From: Astropecten irregularis
Taxonomy: Eukaryota; Echinodermata; Asteroidea; Paxillosida; Astropectinidae
Length of the DNA: 64,000 nucleotides
Assembly (NCBI GenBank): GCA_963971285.1
Contig: OZ020252.1
Span: forward strand, 19,629,662 to 19,693,661
Direction of reading: 5' to 3'
Shown: positions 22,868 to 35,871 of the stretch, piece after piece
How positions within the stretch are numbered: the stretch's first letter is position 1
Layout: each line of letters begins with the position of its first letter
The notes under the pieces: model-generated
Told to the model about the DNA's origin: nothing
Seen by the model: only the letters and a program-made list of their open reading frames with translations
Databases searched by the model: none
Made by a program: the position numbers and the translations under genes

Positions 22868-24415
22868 TTGTTGTTGCTGCTGCTGCTGTTGTTGCTGCTG
22901 TTGTTGTTGTTGTCAGTCTTGTTGTTGCCGTTGTGCCCAGTACTGAGAGCTTTTAAGTGCTACCTGAATTTTCTATGACGTTTTGAAAGACTAACTAAAG
23001 TAAAAACTGCAAAAGCGGCCGTATTAATCAGACAGTCTTGAAGTCCAACCTAAGATTTATATTTTGATAGAGTAGCATGGCTACCAACGTACGAAAGAAA
23101 ACTGTGGGACGTGTTAAAAGAAGGTAGGTTTGCAGTGACACCATGTAATCTCTTCTGCAAGAGTGTGTGGTTCTGAGAAGAACAGGTGGTATTATCCCTT
23201 AGGACTTGTTATTTTCCTTTTTCATACATTTCCCCCTTGAATTTCATTCATGAGCTAACGTTCTCGTTGTTCGCCGTTTGGCGACACAAACACAGTGATG
23301 GTTTAACATTTACACAACATCGCAACGAACCCCGGGCCCTCTTTACACCATTAATCAAGGCGTGTACGTGTTTGTGTATACCGAGAGCACATCCTCATCC
23401 ATCTTGCCTCGGACTGCTAACCGTCAATTTGAAATGTACACTTTGCTCGTGATGAAGAGTGAACTCCGCCGCGTCTGCAATGATTATGCATGTGAATTGA
23501 CAGAATGAGTGACACCAGACTATCAAGTTGATGCCGGCTTTTCTTCAAATTCGTTAAAATTCGTCTTGACGATTGTTTAAAAAATACCCTTTGCCGAATT
23601 TGTTTTTATTCTAAAATTATACGGGTTTTATAAAGTAGGTGTGATTGTGCTTATATCTGTTTTGATTCGGTTATCTTGCGGGGTTTGGACTATGATATTT
23701 CACCAAAATTTACTTCAACTTGCAAAAAAATAACAAAAGTTTTTTATGAAAATTGTTTTCTTAATTTGTCAAAAGTTTTGCCCCGTTGATTGTTCCCGTT
23801 CTTTTTCTTTTCTTTTTTTTGTTTTTTTAGAGGGGGGTTATATATGATTTGGTATTGTTGTGTGATATAAAAATTCACAGGTGGGTTCAGGGGACAACAT
23901 AATAGAATGCCATATACCAAGACTTCGCCAATTCGGACCAACTATGCTTTTAACGCATCCATTTCAAACAGGTTAACTACACTGATGGAAACCATCCTAT
24001 AGAGGTTTTACAGTCACGTGACATCATCACCCGACTGTGTGATTGGCAGCCATATTGGCGGTCATGGGTCATGACATGACATGCATAATCATTAGCCACG
24101 TTAACGTCACGTAAATATATTCCCAAACTTCGCATTTCCTTCCCATTCGCACTTAGTACTTCAATTTAAAATCACGCCATTATACATCCCAAAAGCATGT
24201 CATAAGGATTGAATATCGCCCTTTCTGGGTCCAACATTAACGTAGTACATCAATATCAGATTATCAATCTGGTACGATCTTTCAATGTCACGACTATACC
24301 AAAGGCTTTCAGTGTGACCTACATGGGATATCTATATAATGCTAAGACGGTAGACATCATAATTGTCAGGTGTTGAATGCATTCCTATGTAATATTATGT
24401 CGATAGGGTTTTGCC
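20620..24415. other. Intergenic with one long microsatellite
   Basis: Contains the TTG/CTG array at 22750. An ORF at 22281-22574 starts right after TTTTATTAG and ends near GTAAGTC, but its stop precedes the donor-like site and no domain is seen. Confidence 0.45.
22750..22913 (+). repeat. Trinucleotide array (GTT/GCT)n
   Basis: About 55 triplets, mostly TTG with CTG blocks, including a pure (CTG)n run of about 10 units near 22834-22863. Plus frames read poly-Leu, poly-Val/Ala or poly-Cys; the minus strand would read poly-Gln. There are no coding flanks, so it is a microsatellite, not a gene. Confidence 0.9.
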
Positions 24416-24419
24416 TTAA

Positions 24420-24732
24420 AGGTACAGTACAGTACAGTATTGGTAACATACCCAAGCAGAAATGTCCACATATTTACGTATAACTTTCAGGATTTCAGGA
24501 TATGAAGATGGTGCTGGTAGAAACATGCCATTAAAATATTTCCGCATGCCATGAAATAGTGTATTTATCCAGAAATTAGTAAAACAAAGACCAAAAACAG
24601 TTTTGATCTCGGGGTAAGATGAAAACCATTCTTTATGTTTTATAAGAAAAATCTAGTATGGTTTTTGCTATTTTCTCGTGAGTCAGATGTTCGATTGAGC
24701 TCAAATTTGCACAGGTTTATCATTTTATACCT
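24420..24732 (+). mobile_element. TTAA MITE family B copy
   Basis: TTAA at 24416-24419, then AGGTACAGTACAGTACAG. The interior has TTTTGATCTCGGGGTAAGATG and ATTGAGCTCAAATTTGCACAGG. The right end TATACCT has lost its TTAA. Confidence 0.82.
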
Positions 24733-25874
24733 TTCCTCAGTCTTCAGTATCTTTAGTAGAAAAAAAAACACTAAGAGCTAAAATGAATCTGCTCGTATCG
24801 TTAAAAATGATACAGGATGGACAGGGATTTAAACAAAATCATTAATATTTACTTTCGGTCTAGAAGTGTAATATTTTTCTTAGAAATATTTACATTTTAT
24901 CCATAGAATTCATATTCTAGAATGAACTTTTCTGCGAAATAATTCCCTCTCAAATACTGTCATATTCCGTTTGAAAACCTTAAAAAAAATTGAAACATCA
25001 GATATCGCGAAATCTGATTTCAATTTTATCGATTGGAAATCAAGCACAACACGCAAAGAGTCCCACATGAAAACAATTCTGCTATCCTTAGTTTTGTCAA
25101 AAACGTAAACACCGAATTCAAATTTTTTTTGAAATCGGCTTTAAAATGCCAATTTTTTTTTTAACGCGGTAATTGAAACGAAAGTCCCCCACCCCATTAA
25201 AGGAAGTCGCAAAATGAATGCAAAATGCTTTTTGGGGTAAGATCACCCCGTAATGCTGTATGGATTTAAACATCTAAGCAAATATTCAATCCATTAAGCT
25301 GTTTGCTCTATGGACCATTTTGAAGTGCATTTCCTTGTCAATGTATAACCATCCACTGTAGATCAGGAGTATTAACCATGCCTTCCTTCGTATTCAAGGA
25401 TAATTGATTCCGAGGAACAGGCAGGATTCGCTACGACCTCCCTTAAAGATGAAGTAAGTTGTTTTGTGGGCAGTCGTTTTCGATGCAAGACGTGACAAGA
25501 GCGAAGGTTATACAAGCTAGGATCATGCGGCATACATGCACGGGGATCTCTGGCGTTCGTTCTCGGTTGACATTATCGAGGCAATTCGAAATTCTTGCAG
25601 ACTTTGTATATCGTGCCTTTTGGAAGGGTATAATGTTGTTCTGGCTCGCTATGTCTACAAGTGGCGTTACAATCAACGTGAACAATCAAATAAACAGCCA
25701 CACGCGGCACGACCGAAGGGCATCCTAATAGATCGGTGCTTGAATATTTGTTGATGTTGGACTCGAAAATACACCCAACACAATTTAGGAAATGGATATG
25801 TGAAAGAATTTTATATCATATATTATCGACAGCGAGGCTGGCGGTAACCTATGGAGGCATCAGTGTCTCTCTAA

Positions 25875-26067
25875 GGGTATTTTCCAAACCTCGGCGTCGG
25901 CTACGGCTCCGGCTTCATCTCTGCCTACCAATTAAATGCTGAAAATGTAGGTTAATTGCGCTTTTTCGTTGAAATTGAAATTTTTCGGTTTGCTTGAGAA
26001 CAGAGTGAGCCGTAACCGAAAGCCTCTATTTTGATATATGCTGTTTTAAAATTGATGCACAAAATAT

Positions 26068-26111
<44 letters not shown>

Positions 26112-26113
26112 AA

Positions 26114-26161
<48 letters not shown>

Positions 26162-26181
26162 GCCTACGTTTGAAAAGGCCC
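25875..26181. mobile_element. MITE family O carrying a CCGGAG hexamer array
   Basis: Left end TTTTCCAAACCTCGGCGTCG with a few GGCTNC hexamers. Right end, inverted, is GGCCTTTTCAAACGTAGGCC leading into about 15 hexamers. The core TGCTGAAAATGTAGGTT and TTTTTCGTTGAAATTGAAA is shared with 46800-46860. The family ends resemble family C (TTTACGAAAC then GGCTNN). Confidence 0.65.
26069..26162 (+). repeat. Hexanucleotide array (GAGCCG)n
   Basis: About 15 units of GAGCCG with one interruption (GGAACCGG). In three frames it would read Ser-Arg, Glu-Pro or Ala-Gly repeats, but it lies inside MITE O and is not called coding. Confidence 0.9.
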
Positions 26182-26554
26182 AAATCTCCTCCAGCAAGTC
26201 ACTTGTTATTAAGGTACCAATGAGAAGCCGAGGAAAATGATTATTGAAAGTACAGCTCGGATTTTATAATCTAATTATTGAGCATTCAATAATCATAGTG
26301 CTGTTGTCTGTGATTGTAATGGACAACTTTCACTGGGCAAATATTATCTACCTTATATTGGTATAATAAGCCATACAAAAGACCCTCTACACTACTTTAC
26401 GTCGCAGCCATCTTGTCAGGCAAGATGATGATGGATCAATGAATAATCTATGGACGTGTAACGCAGTTCAGAATCAATGAACCAATCATAGATAAGAAAT
26501 TGTCTATGGGGGCCAATGAGCTGCCGCCCTCTGACCTCAAGTCGAGCGTCACGT

Positions 26555-26615
26555 GCCCAATGACTGACGTGCGTCAGTGAGGTCAATGACGTCACCGAGC
26601 CAAGATGGCGGTTTG
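26555..26615 (+). promoter_or_regulatory. CRE plus CAAGATGGCGG cluster, promoter-like
   Basis: TGACGTGCGTCA, TGACGTCA and CCAAGATGGCGG (YY1-type) lie within 50 bp, preceded by CACGTG. Such clusters mark many animal core promoters. No convincing exon was found downstream, so this is a candidate only. Confidence 0.3.
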
Positions 26616-26960
26616 GTCAGACCTGAAACTAATGGTTGCATGAATATCTTCTGGGGTTTCCTTGGCCCCTATAATATAGGAGATGGAGGAAGGACAACAG
26701 GTTCAACGGTTACCACGGGGCAACCTTTGCCATATATTAATCATATGTCTGGATTTTCACATTTACACTGGTAATTATACAATGCAAAGAAAACAAATTG
26801 TACCAAGGAGGCACCACCGAAATTCTACAACAATTAATACCACGACATAGCCCAACAAACGTCACCCGAAATTATTATCCCTTGATATGCAAGACAGTAA
26901 ACGCCGTTACCGAGCACGCGTCGAATTGCTCACTAGGGGAAAACGGAGGTTTATGCGACT

Positions 26961-27109
26961 GGGTCGATTTCACGAAGCACATAAGATTGATCTTAAGTGT
27001 GAATTCATCTTAATTGCTAAGCAACATGTGATGTCACAATACAAATCACTATGGTGATATTGAACAACTGATCTTAAGATTAATCTTAGTGCTTGGTGAA
27101 ATCTATCCC
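26961..27109. mobile_element. MITE family F, copy 2
   Basis: GGGTCGATTTCACGAAGCAC to GCTTGGTGAAATCTATCC, arms containing AAGATTGATCTTAAG. Directly followed, one base away, by the related MITE G at 27111. Confidence 0.8.
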
Positions 27110-27110
27110 T

Positions 27111-27233
27111 GGGTCCAGATTCACGAAGCCCTACGATCGATCGTAACCCATCGTATCCGCCGTGGGGCTCCAATGCATATTATAAGTCATACGAATGATA
27201 GTAAGCTACGATGTGTTTGATGAAATCGATCGC
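27111..27233. mobile_element. MITE family G, copy 1
   Basis: GGGTCCAGATTCACGAAGCC with CTACGATCGATCGTAACCC at the left and TAAGCTACGATG..GATGAAATCGATC at the right. Homologous to 61681-61816. Confidence 0.78.
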
Positions 27234-30200
27234 TGATCTATGAACGCTCGTTCCACAGAGGCGGCGGAATTCCCATTTCCAAACTGCTCCATACTCTCAT
27301 GGAGTGAGAGCTAAGTGTTTGCAGCTCAGCATTAAGGCGGTCTGGTGGCATGAAGGAGGAAAAGGGCTGACACACACACTGTCTGGGTTCCGCTTGAACA
27401 TTATAATATTACAGGGTTTCAGCACGCCCCTGTAATGTATAAGTATGATGCGCGGTAAATGCTACACAGTTTTTCTCTGGCGAGAGCGGTTTTTGTGTGG
27501 TTTTGGCTCCGGGCCTATTTCACTTACCCTGATTTGTTCAACGTTCTATACCAGTAAGTTCCCTGCCTGAGCATTGAAACCTTTGTGTTTTTTCTTTCTC
27601 AGATGGATTACGCTTTTAAGATAAATCCCGACTTTCCACTATTATTTTTCTAAAGACACATGCTAACTTCCCCGCAGCAACTGCGACACGAATATCATTT
27701 CATTATTCTCGGATGAAAAAAAAAAGAAAGCGAGGAAAATGATAAAAATTGATAATTTAATTTACTCTAAAGTTTACAAATGCACTCGTATTATGAAATT
27801 AAATCGATGGGTTTGACCCGAAAATACATTCTGACCCATTAATAAACCGACTTGAACGATACAGACACTTAGGACAAAACTATACTGGCGACAGGGAGAA
27901 AGGAAAATCAGAAAAACGCTCGAAAAATTGCGTTATACGTTGTCAATTGAATCACTACTTCTATCCATACTGGGAATAACCAAAGCCATGCACAAACAGG
28001 ATGACAAAATGACTGCGTCTTTTCAAAAGTTCAGTCTTGACAGTTTTTACATGTTGGTCTTAGATACACAAACAGCATGTTTTCATGATCAAATTAGTTG
28101 GCTGTATGCTGTGCTGAGCGAGCACTGTGTCCGGCCACACGACCACTGCACGTACATCTTGCATACCAGTGTGTGCTCGACCAATAGCTGTGCGACTTCA
28201 TACTGCACTGATTCATTGCAACAAGATTTATAACCGTCTGAGAATATTCCCGCCAACAACTTTGATATTATAACCCACCAAACTCACCAATAAAACCGTA
28301 CAAAGACCGTTATTAATCAATTTACATCTTAAAGGAGGTACATCATTTGAAATCGCGTGAACTGTTTAGTAAAATCAAACTGATATTCTACTTTACAAGA
28401 GGTGTTTTCGAGCTATACTTGGTTATTATGTGGGCTACTGGCGTGGTAGGTAACGTAGGTTAGACAGTATAGGTATATAGGTATATACTTTTGGGTTGGT
28501 GAAAGGCTATAATATCCTATCCTGAATCTCAAGCGGACTGAGGAACCAGACAGATGAATTGCAGAGAATGGTTTCTCTCTCTCCATTGATTTGGGATGGA
28601 CGCAGGTGACGTCATCATGTTAGCAAGTGCGCACTCAATGACGTCATTCTATGTGTTATTTGACAGTCGCAATATCATCTCACGTAAGTCGAAGAAAAGT
28701 GGAATTTCTTAATTTTGCTAAGCTCGACCTAGACATTTTGTTAAACCACTATCTTTTGGTAGGCCTATAACGGCAAAGGAAATACAGTGAAGGCCTATTG
28801 TGAGAAGCGTAATAATTGATTCCTGTCAATGTGCACGACACAAAAATAGGAATTTCCAAGCTTTAAAAATGCTTCTTCTACGGTCACGGCTTTCTCTGTG
28901 TGCTTTCGTTTCATGTCTGCGAATCCTTGGATAATATTCTGGAGAATGGTGAAACCAAGCTGTCCGAGAAAAACATAAAACAACCCCTCGGGATGTCCTC
29001 CCGTTGACAATCAGGCTAAGGACTCCCGCAGACTTTCCCTTCATATCACTTAGCGATATCATGCCCGCTATACAACTAGCTTTCCTGTCCCATCACTTCA
29101 CGTGACAACAAGCGATATCACAACAAGACAAGAAACCTTTACCAAACAAAAATCTATGATCAATCGTCCCACTATGATAAAAAAAAGGCGCCTTGGTGAC
29201 TCGCGTTCGGTTTCTTTGGACAATTTGGAGGTTCAGCAGCGCAGCATCCCTATGTCTCGCAAGCAGGGACATTGATTCTGCCTGGAACATTTGTCACGTA
29301 ATTTGTCTAGGCACGTCACTGGAACAATGCGTTATAGAGACGAGCTATATTGGCAAAGGAAAAATATGAAATAACAAATATACAGCAATAATAACCACAG
29401 AGTGTCTTTGTTTGCTCTGTTCGTCTTTAATTTCCCGGGCCAGGCGAATATTTCCTTGCGTGCCATGGAAACAGCCAGAAGCATCGGTCAAATGTGGCAA
29501 GGATTCCTCAGCACCGTGCAGGCAGGGGCGATGTTAAAGCAAATACATCGAGTTGAAGATACATTATTCAAGTTGACCCGGGCTCTGGGTCTCTTTGTAA
29601 CCTGTGATGAGACGAAATTATACGTTGCCGAGTAAATAAACCACGAGCACGTTCCATTAATCCAAAGACACGAACTGTGTTTTGTTTATAAGGCGCAGTC
29701 AACGATACAATGTGTGCATCCCAAACATCTAGGCCTAACGTCTGATATTATTCGCAGTGGTTTCATTATCCAAAAGCCAATTTCATGAAAGAAGAGCATT
29801 TTGTGATTGAAAGTGTGTTTCTAGCTGTATGTTGCTGTATTCAGACAGGTTGTTTGTGTGTTCCTGTCGTGCAGGTTTATTTATTATTATTTAATCATGA
29901 ACACTGATCTTTTCGCTCGTCATTTATGGTGAGCTAACAATTCGACGTCGACCCAGAAATGTACAGCAAACTCGGCAGCCATAGGTCTATGTACAACCCT
30001 GCCCCGTGGGCGCGATATGGCACATGACTGATCATGACTGTAACATGACAGCTAGTCGATCGGTCAAACAAACCGACATTTTCTCTTGCATGACCGGCAG
30101 GGCTGGGGCAATATCTCGCCGGATCAGAACATGACTTTTGAAGCGAAAGCTCAAGTCAGGAACATGAAATATTGTCACCGAACGTCAATATAAATCTGAT

Positions 30201-31628
30201 TGCATGTTGTATGTAATAATGTATTATACATTATTAACACACAGCAGGCTTTTGGCAGGCAGTACATATAGGGTATGGTGCCGTTTGGTAAACAAATCGT
30301 ATGTGCCTTGTATTCATTCTAATTCCACGACCTTTGCTATTTGCACGTTTCCGTCTAGTTCATCAGTCTGTGAATGGACATGACCCCAATTTCAAGTCCA
30401 CCGTATAAACATGAATATAGAAATGACTTTACCAACGGTCTCAGCTACTAGAAACGCGGGAATTGAGAAAAACGCCTGTTCACACCGGAAAATAAATCAA
30501 ACAAATAAATAAATAAATAACAAAATCAAAGAAGTGAAAAGTAATTTTTAATCTAATCAATACAAGTCCATTCTTACGAATGCACCAAACGCCCTGAGTA
30601 TGGTGAAAGACCCCAGCAAGATCGTTCTGCAAGGCTAATTGCAAATTTCAAATTACATTCTCTCTCCCCGTCAGAATATGAAACACAATTTGGTTTTGGC
30701 TTGCGTCTTGTTTATACTGGACGGGCTGTGCTTCATAGTTGTAGTCATGTGCCGTTCGCATAAGAATGAAATTAATATACAGCATACGTGCGGGCTCTAT
30801 ACAACTGTCACGGCATATATAAGAGCTGGATTTTGATCCATTTTTTCTGTATTCAAACCAAAAATACCTTCCTTGTTGTATTGACATATTCTAAATGTCA
30901 GCGGAGTAAAGTGAGTTGAGTCAATTGCTAAATATTTCCCAATAGACCGTCTGCACCATAATGAATTGAGCGTTTCTCACATGCACGCACACACACATCA
31001 CAAAACGCGTGCAAAAATGGCAGCGTGTATCATTAAAAAGCATTCAATTTATACATGTGAAATTTAAATCACGGGCACACTACAATGTATGCGGCAACAT
31101 CGACTATGTCAATGCTCCTCCTTACCGCTGAATGCATGGAGTCGGGTGCAATTACACGATTGTTATTTGTGGAAAAAAATAGACATGGACATTTGCCAGG
31201 TAATGACCCCCGTGCAAAAAGACAGCGTGTGTGCTATGCAGTCCGTGTCGTGGTGAAACCAACGCCTAGAATAATTCATATATATTCAGTGACTTCAATT
31301 TCGTTCCCTGTTAATTTGTGTTGTGTGGGTTTTTTTCTTATCTCGACCCAATGAGAGAAATAAAAAGACATTGAAATGAAATTACTTACGGCGCATGCCT
31401 GATTGACAATGACAAGTGGCAGGCTACACTTGGACTTTATAATCAGACAAGAAATAATTCACTTACGATCGGTCTTTTTCTGTTTGGTTATTCACTACTG
31501 CTCATTATTATTTCAGAACGGACCTTTGACAATTTTCAGGTTCAGTTCCACATCTCATAATAGCCTCCATTCCCCGTAAAGCAACTTGGTACTTGGAAGC
31601 TTGAATTCTTGTGCTTTGTTCAAATCTA
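27234..31628. other. Long stretch without recognised gene or repeat
   Basis: 4.4 kb with only CRE-like sites (28605), an AAATAAATAAAT run near 30500 and two TAGGCCTA octamers. ORFs at 27928, 29402 and 31085 have no recognisable domain or conserved motif. Confidence 0.45.
28605..28650 (+). promoter_or_regulatory. Pair of CRE sites
   Basis: Two TGACGTCA octamers, about 30 bp apart, both followed by AT-rich sequence. No gene is attached. Confidence 0.25.
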
Positions 31629-31836
31629 GGGCCCTTACGAATCCTAGCTTGAGGTTAGGCTTGAGACTTATTTCGCTACCGCCATATGAAACTCACAAAA
31701 CGAAATGAAGGGATTGGGCCACACGACGAAGCCGAAGAAAGGCTCCGGCTTCGCTATGTATCTCAAGCCCTTCGTTTCATAAAAGACACAAAATGGCATA
31801 AATCCAAAACCTTGACTTATGCCTCATTTCGTACAA
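31629..31836. mobile_element. MITE family C, copy 2
   Basis: GGGCCCTTACGAATCCTAGC / TTGAGGTTAGGCTTGAGAC at the left, GAAGGGATTGGGCCACACGA in the middle, and a diverged right arm ending CTCATTTCGTA. Confidence 0.7.
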
Positions 31837-31920
31837 GCACCAAGTGTTCTGGTTGCCTGATTTATAGTCTAAGGAAGAATTATTTTGTCGGAATATTCGA
31901 AAAAAGGCCAATCGAGATTA

Positions 31921-32082
31921 CAGGGATGAGATTGAGTGATACAAATGTCTGAAAAACAGCTGACAGGGAGCATAAAAAGTCTTAAATCTGATACTTTTGT
32001 ACACACCAACGAGGACAAAAAATCTGAAATCCAAAACAAAAAAATCTGAAATCAATTTTTAATCGGAAAAATCTCATCCCTG
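31921..32082. mobile_element. MITE family K
   Basis: CAGGGATGAGATT at the left is inverted as AATCTCATCCCTG at the right; the interior is rich in AAATCTGAAAT units. Similar AATCTGAAAT-rich sequence lies at 42325-42475, probably a decayed relative. CAGGG ends suggest hAT, but no 8-bp duplication is visible. Confidence 0.65.
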
Positions 32083-33732
32083 TTATAACCAAACGTCTGA
32101 GAGCCTCGATATGGGATGCAATCACCTGCCCTCCCTAAGAAAACGTCATGTCTGGGTGCCATCACCTGGGTGCATGTTGAACGAAGCACGCCACCATTTT
32201 CATACCGCCGGTGGTTCAATCGTCCATTCTGATGTTCCTGCACACTACTAGTCCTCTATACCTATAGCAATCTCCTATTTGGAGCATCACAACGGCGACA
32301 AAACCGCACCAAATTTATTACCGGAACCAGCCTGATCACATTACAAACGCACGGGGCGTCGTGCTCCAATTCTACGGGGCGAACAAGAAGCTCTCGTTCC
32401 CGCCTCTCGATTATATTATACAGACGCGCATTCACTCCACGTGTAAACCAGCCTGGGCAGATTGAGCTAATGAAGCTCTATTACAATCGATCAGATACAA
32501 TAAATGATATAATTATACCACTTGCCCTGACCGGGTTCTTTCTTTTGCAGACAATTAAGACAATGCCCTATGCATATTAGATTGTTGTTTTTCTTTGTAA
32601 CCCTTTTTCTCCCGTCGCTCTTTGAGTATCCCTGTTGTTTTGGTATCCCCACATTTGTATCGATTCACCGTCAACTCGATACCGGGCGGCCTCATCGGAT
32701 TCCAGCCCGTGTCTCGCTCTAGAATCATTGTCGGAGTTGTTTTCCTCGGTTATTTTATCAGTGCACTCGGATTCGTTTTTTTTTTCTCTTCCTTTCCGTC
32801 AACAGCGATATTCAGATTTCTGTCTCGCTCCTTCGCCGAAGACTGGGCAAGAAAATGCACTCTGAATATTCTACACACGTCGTCTAGCTTGGTACATACA
32901 CTACCGTGCATAATACAGTTATACAGGTATAGACATATACAAACCAGACATTGGTTTACACTTCATGCGACACATAATATCCAGTCAAATCAATCCAATT
33001 TTAAGCGAATTCAGCTTAAAAGCATTCAGCTTAAAATTCAAATTATATCTCCCATATAGTCATTAGACGACATTGTTACATCTTCATTAAACGAATCGAA
33101 ATAGAAAGAAAACTGACTGACTGGGCGCAGTTTCAACTGCAAAATCTACAATTGAGCGAACCCACCGTACCTCAAGTTCAAGGAGGTCCCCTCTTCGGTC
33201 ATTTAACAAGTCTCTCGAGTCAAATGTATCCATTATCATAACTTCCTTCACAGTAGCTACGTATTCATCCAACCAACTCAAAAAGATATTGAACTATCGA
33301 CCGATCAATGATCGCCAGTGGCGCCACAAATCGGCGCCGCTATAGACTCACACAACCCAAGTTTTACAGCCCCGCCAAGATGGATAGGAACTATTGCACG
33401 GTGAATAGAAACTCCCATTGCACGTTCAGTGCTACAGACAATGGCGGCGCCATTGCACGAATCTATCTTACTAGCATCGCGTGCGCTACCTTGATAATCA
33501 CCAGCATATTCTATTGACACATGCCCTCGATCCATTCAGGTGTTGTATATCTACACAAATCGGAGTTTCATGTATGTCAGTTGGAGGAATGATTTAATGA
33601 CATTAATGACAATGCCATGACATGATGACAGATGGAACATCTGACACCATACAAAGCGATCTGTTTACGATCAGGTAGACAAACAACCATTCCCAATGTA
33701 TAAAATGCAGTCACTGGATTTTATAAGTTTAA
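32083..33732. other. No gene seen
   Basis: Contains repeated ATTCAGCTTAAAA near 33007-33035 and a cluster of three GGCGCC sites with CCATTGCACG twice between 33317 and 33470. A 69-codon ORF there (33308) is not supported. Confidence 0.4.
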
Positions 33733-34073
33733 AGGTAATATCATACTTTGGTTTTTGTCAAAGAAATACAAATTCATGAGCAAACATATCAAGGAAGATA
33801 CATTAACAGTCATCTGTGAAGATTTCAGTCCCATACGGTGCCCACTTTTTGAGGAAAATAGTGAAAAACGGCCACCGTATTTTTAAGAATCTGTTTGCTT
33901 TTAAATGTTTTCTTTATTTTTCATCTTTACTCTTTTCTGGATAAATACAGCATATCAGGCGGAAACATTTTAACGGTATGTTTCTATCATATCACCATCT
34001 TTATATCCGGTAAGTTTTAGGTGAATCTGTGAAGTTTTCTGTTTCGGTATGCTACCAAAGTAAGACACTACCA
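33733..34073 (-). mobile_element. TTAA MITE family A copy
   Basis: Reverse orientation: AGGTAATATCATACTTTGGT after TTAA at 33729-33732, ending at GCTACCAAAGTAAGACACTACC where the right TTAA is lost. Confidence 0.85.
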
Positions 34074-34845
34074 TTGTCTAAAAGATGGTCGAGCACAGAG
34101 TTCGCGTCACGTAAGCTAAAGCCAACTCCCTGTAAAGTATCACCCAGACACTGCCCAAGCAGATAAAAAGCCAATTCCTTACGCACGACATCCTCATTTT
34201 AAATTCGACCGGCGAGGAATTACAGAATAGTACAGACAGAATATGGCGCGGAGTGCGAGTAACAGCCCGACCCCACCCCACATTCAATCACGCCTGAACT
34301 ACGGTTGAACCTTCCTATAGGATCACGGATAGTATACTCACCCGTACAATCATGCAGTGGGCGATACTTGTTTTCTTTATTGCGTTATACTCCTGCAGGG
34401 TTCTTGCTGGGAATGGAAGATTATGCGAGGTCGGTCCTGCAGGCAAGAGATGCACAAGACACAACATACAGTAAGCAAACACGTATAGCACTGAGTGTAT
34501 TATACACGAATGAGAAACACACGTCTGTACGTACGTATACGTACCACCTGCACCAACGACGACACTAGGCCCGTTAATTCAGAGCATAGACCTATGTAAG
34601 TCATACACAGCTCTATAATAATCACTCAGAATCATCTCACAGAGTCTTATCAAAGGTCAGATTTTCATCTAAGTAATAAACAATACACAATCACTTTCGC
34701 CCATTTAAAAATTCTGCTTGGTGTTTTTTTTTTATGTACGTCATGGACAGCGCCCTCAAGTAAACAGTTGTAAAATTTAATCATTAAATAATCATAAGAG
34801 AAACTGACTGAATGTCAAGTCATTGAAAAGTGAACAACAAAAAAT

Positions 34846-34905
34846 TTGACTGGAGCGGGATTCGAACCGGCGACGAAGGGTGAACAAACGTAACCCTTCG
34901 GGAGG
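34846..34905 (-). mobile_element. S1 SINE fragment
   Basis: Box B GGTTCGAATCC on the minus strand in the same context as the S1 copy at 3908 (GTCGCCGGTTCGAATCCCGC). The box A side is replaced by unrelated sequence. Confidence 0.6.
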
Positions 34906-35871
34906 GAATCTCTATAAGAACTCTAGGTGGCAGCAGACACCATTGCATTTTCCATTTGAGGGCACGGTAAACTCCAAAAAATAAACTTCGATTGAAACGA
35001 GTGTAAACAAATTAGTTGGGATTCAATGAAAAGTCTTACCCGTACCCACGTTTTGCGAAAATACAGACAAAATAATATTGTGGTCAAAATCTGAATTCTG
35101 TCAGAATCTGTTAAATTGTTGGTCGATCTGCCGGATGAGACATTTGACTTATTTAACCCCCACCCCCGGACACACACACACCCACACACTCTCTCATAAA
35201 AACACCTTGCATCTCCAAGGCTAAACTGGATCTACTTCAGAGCCACATTCATCCAGTGACCTCCGTCTGTCCGGGACGTTGACGCTAAGGGGCCCCAGGT
35301 TGTGATATATTATCATAATCTACACAATGACCTTATTTACATGACCCTCAAAATTTACTATTCAAAATAATAAAGGACATACAAGATGACACACCCTTTT
35401 GTCTGTCTATGGGATTTCGCGCACAAATGTTGAGCGCTAATGAATTGCCCTACAAATGGATTTTTATTTACCTTGTATGTTATTATCTGTACGGAATGTT
35501 GGATACGCCAGTAGCTTTGTAATCCTGGCAACACAAATTCGTCGTGTAATCTTCGGCCGTTATGTCCCCAAAATATTTGCTGTGGGACCAAACCTATAAG
35601 CCCGGGGCAGGTCTAAGGACACGACTGCCATTGATGCTTCTGCTTTTAAAGATCATGGCCTCAGTATTTTTTGCTAAACCCTAATCATCGGTGTCACGCC
35701 CACACAAGACAAAAGCTCTTTACCACACATTACCACAGTCTCTACAGGGCGAACATAATCATAAACCACATATTACCACACAAACCACATTGCGGAGTAT
35801 TGTGGTATTCAGGACACAATTCTTGTGTCTTGTAAAATAATCACCATCAGTCGAAAGACCATTATAATAAT

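Noticed and set aside
22697-22978. Poly-Leu and poly-Val/Ala ORFs
   Set aside because: Translation of the TTG/CTG microsatellite in two frames.
26031-26240. Ser-Arg repeat protein (and Leu-Arg on the other strand)
   Set aside because: It is a hexanucleotide array inside a transposable element; no splice or start context supports an SR protein.
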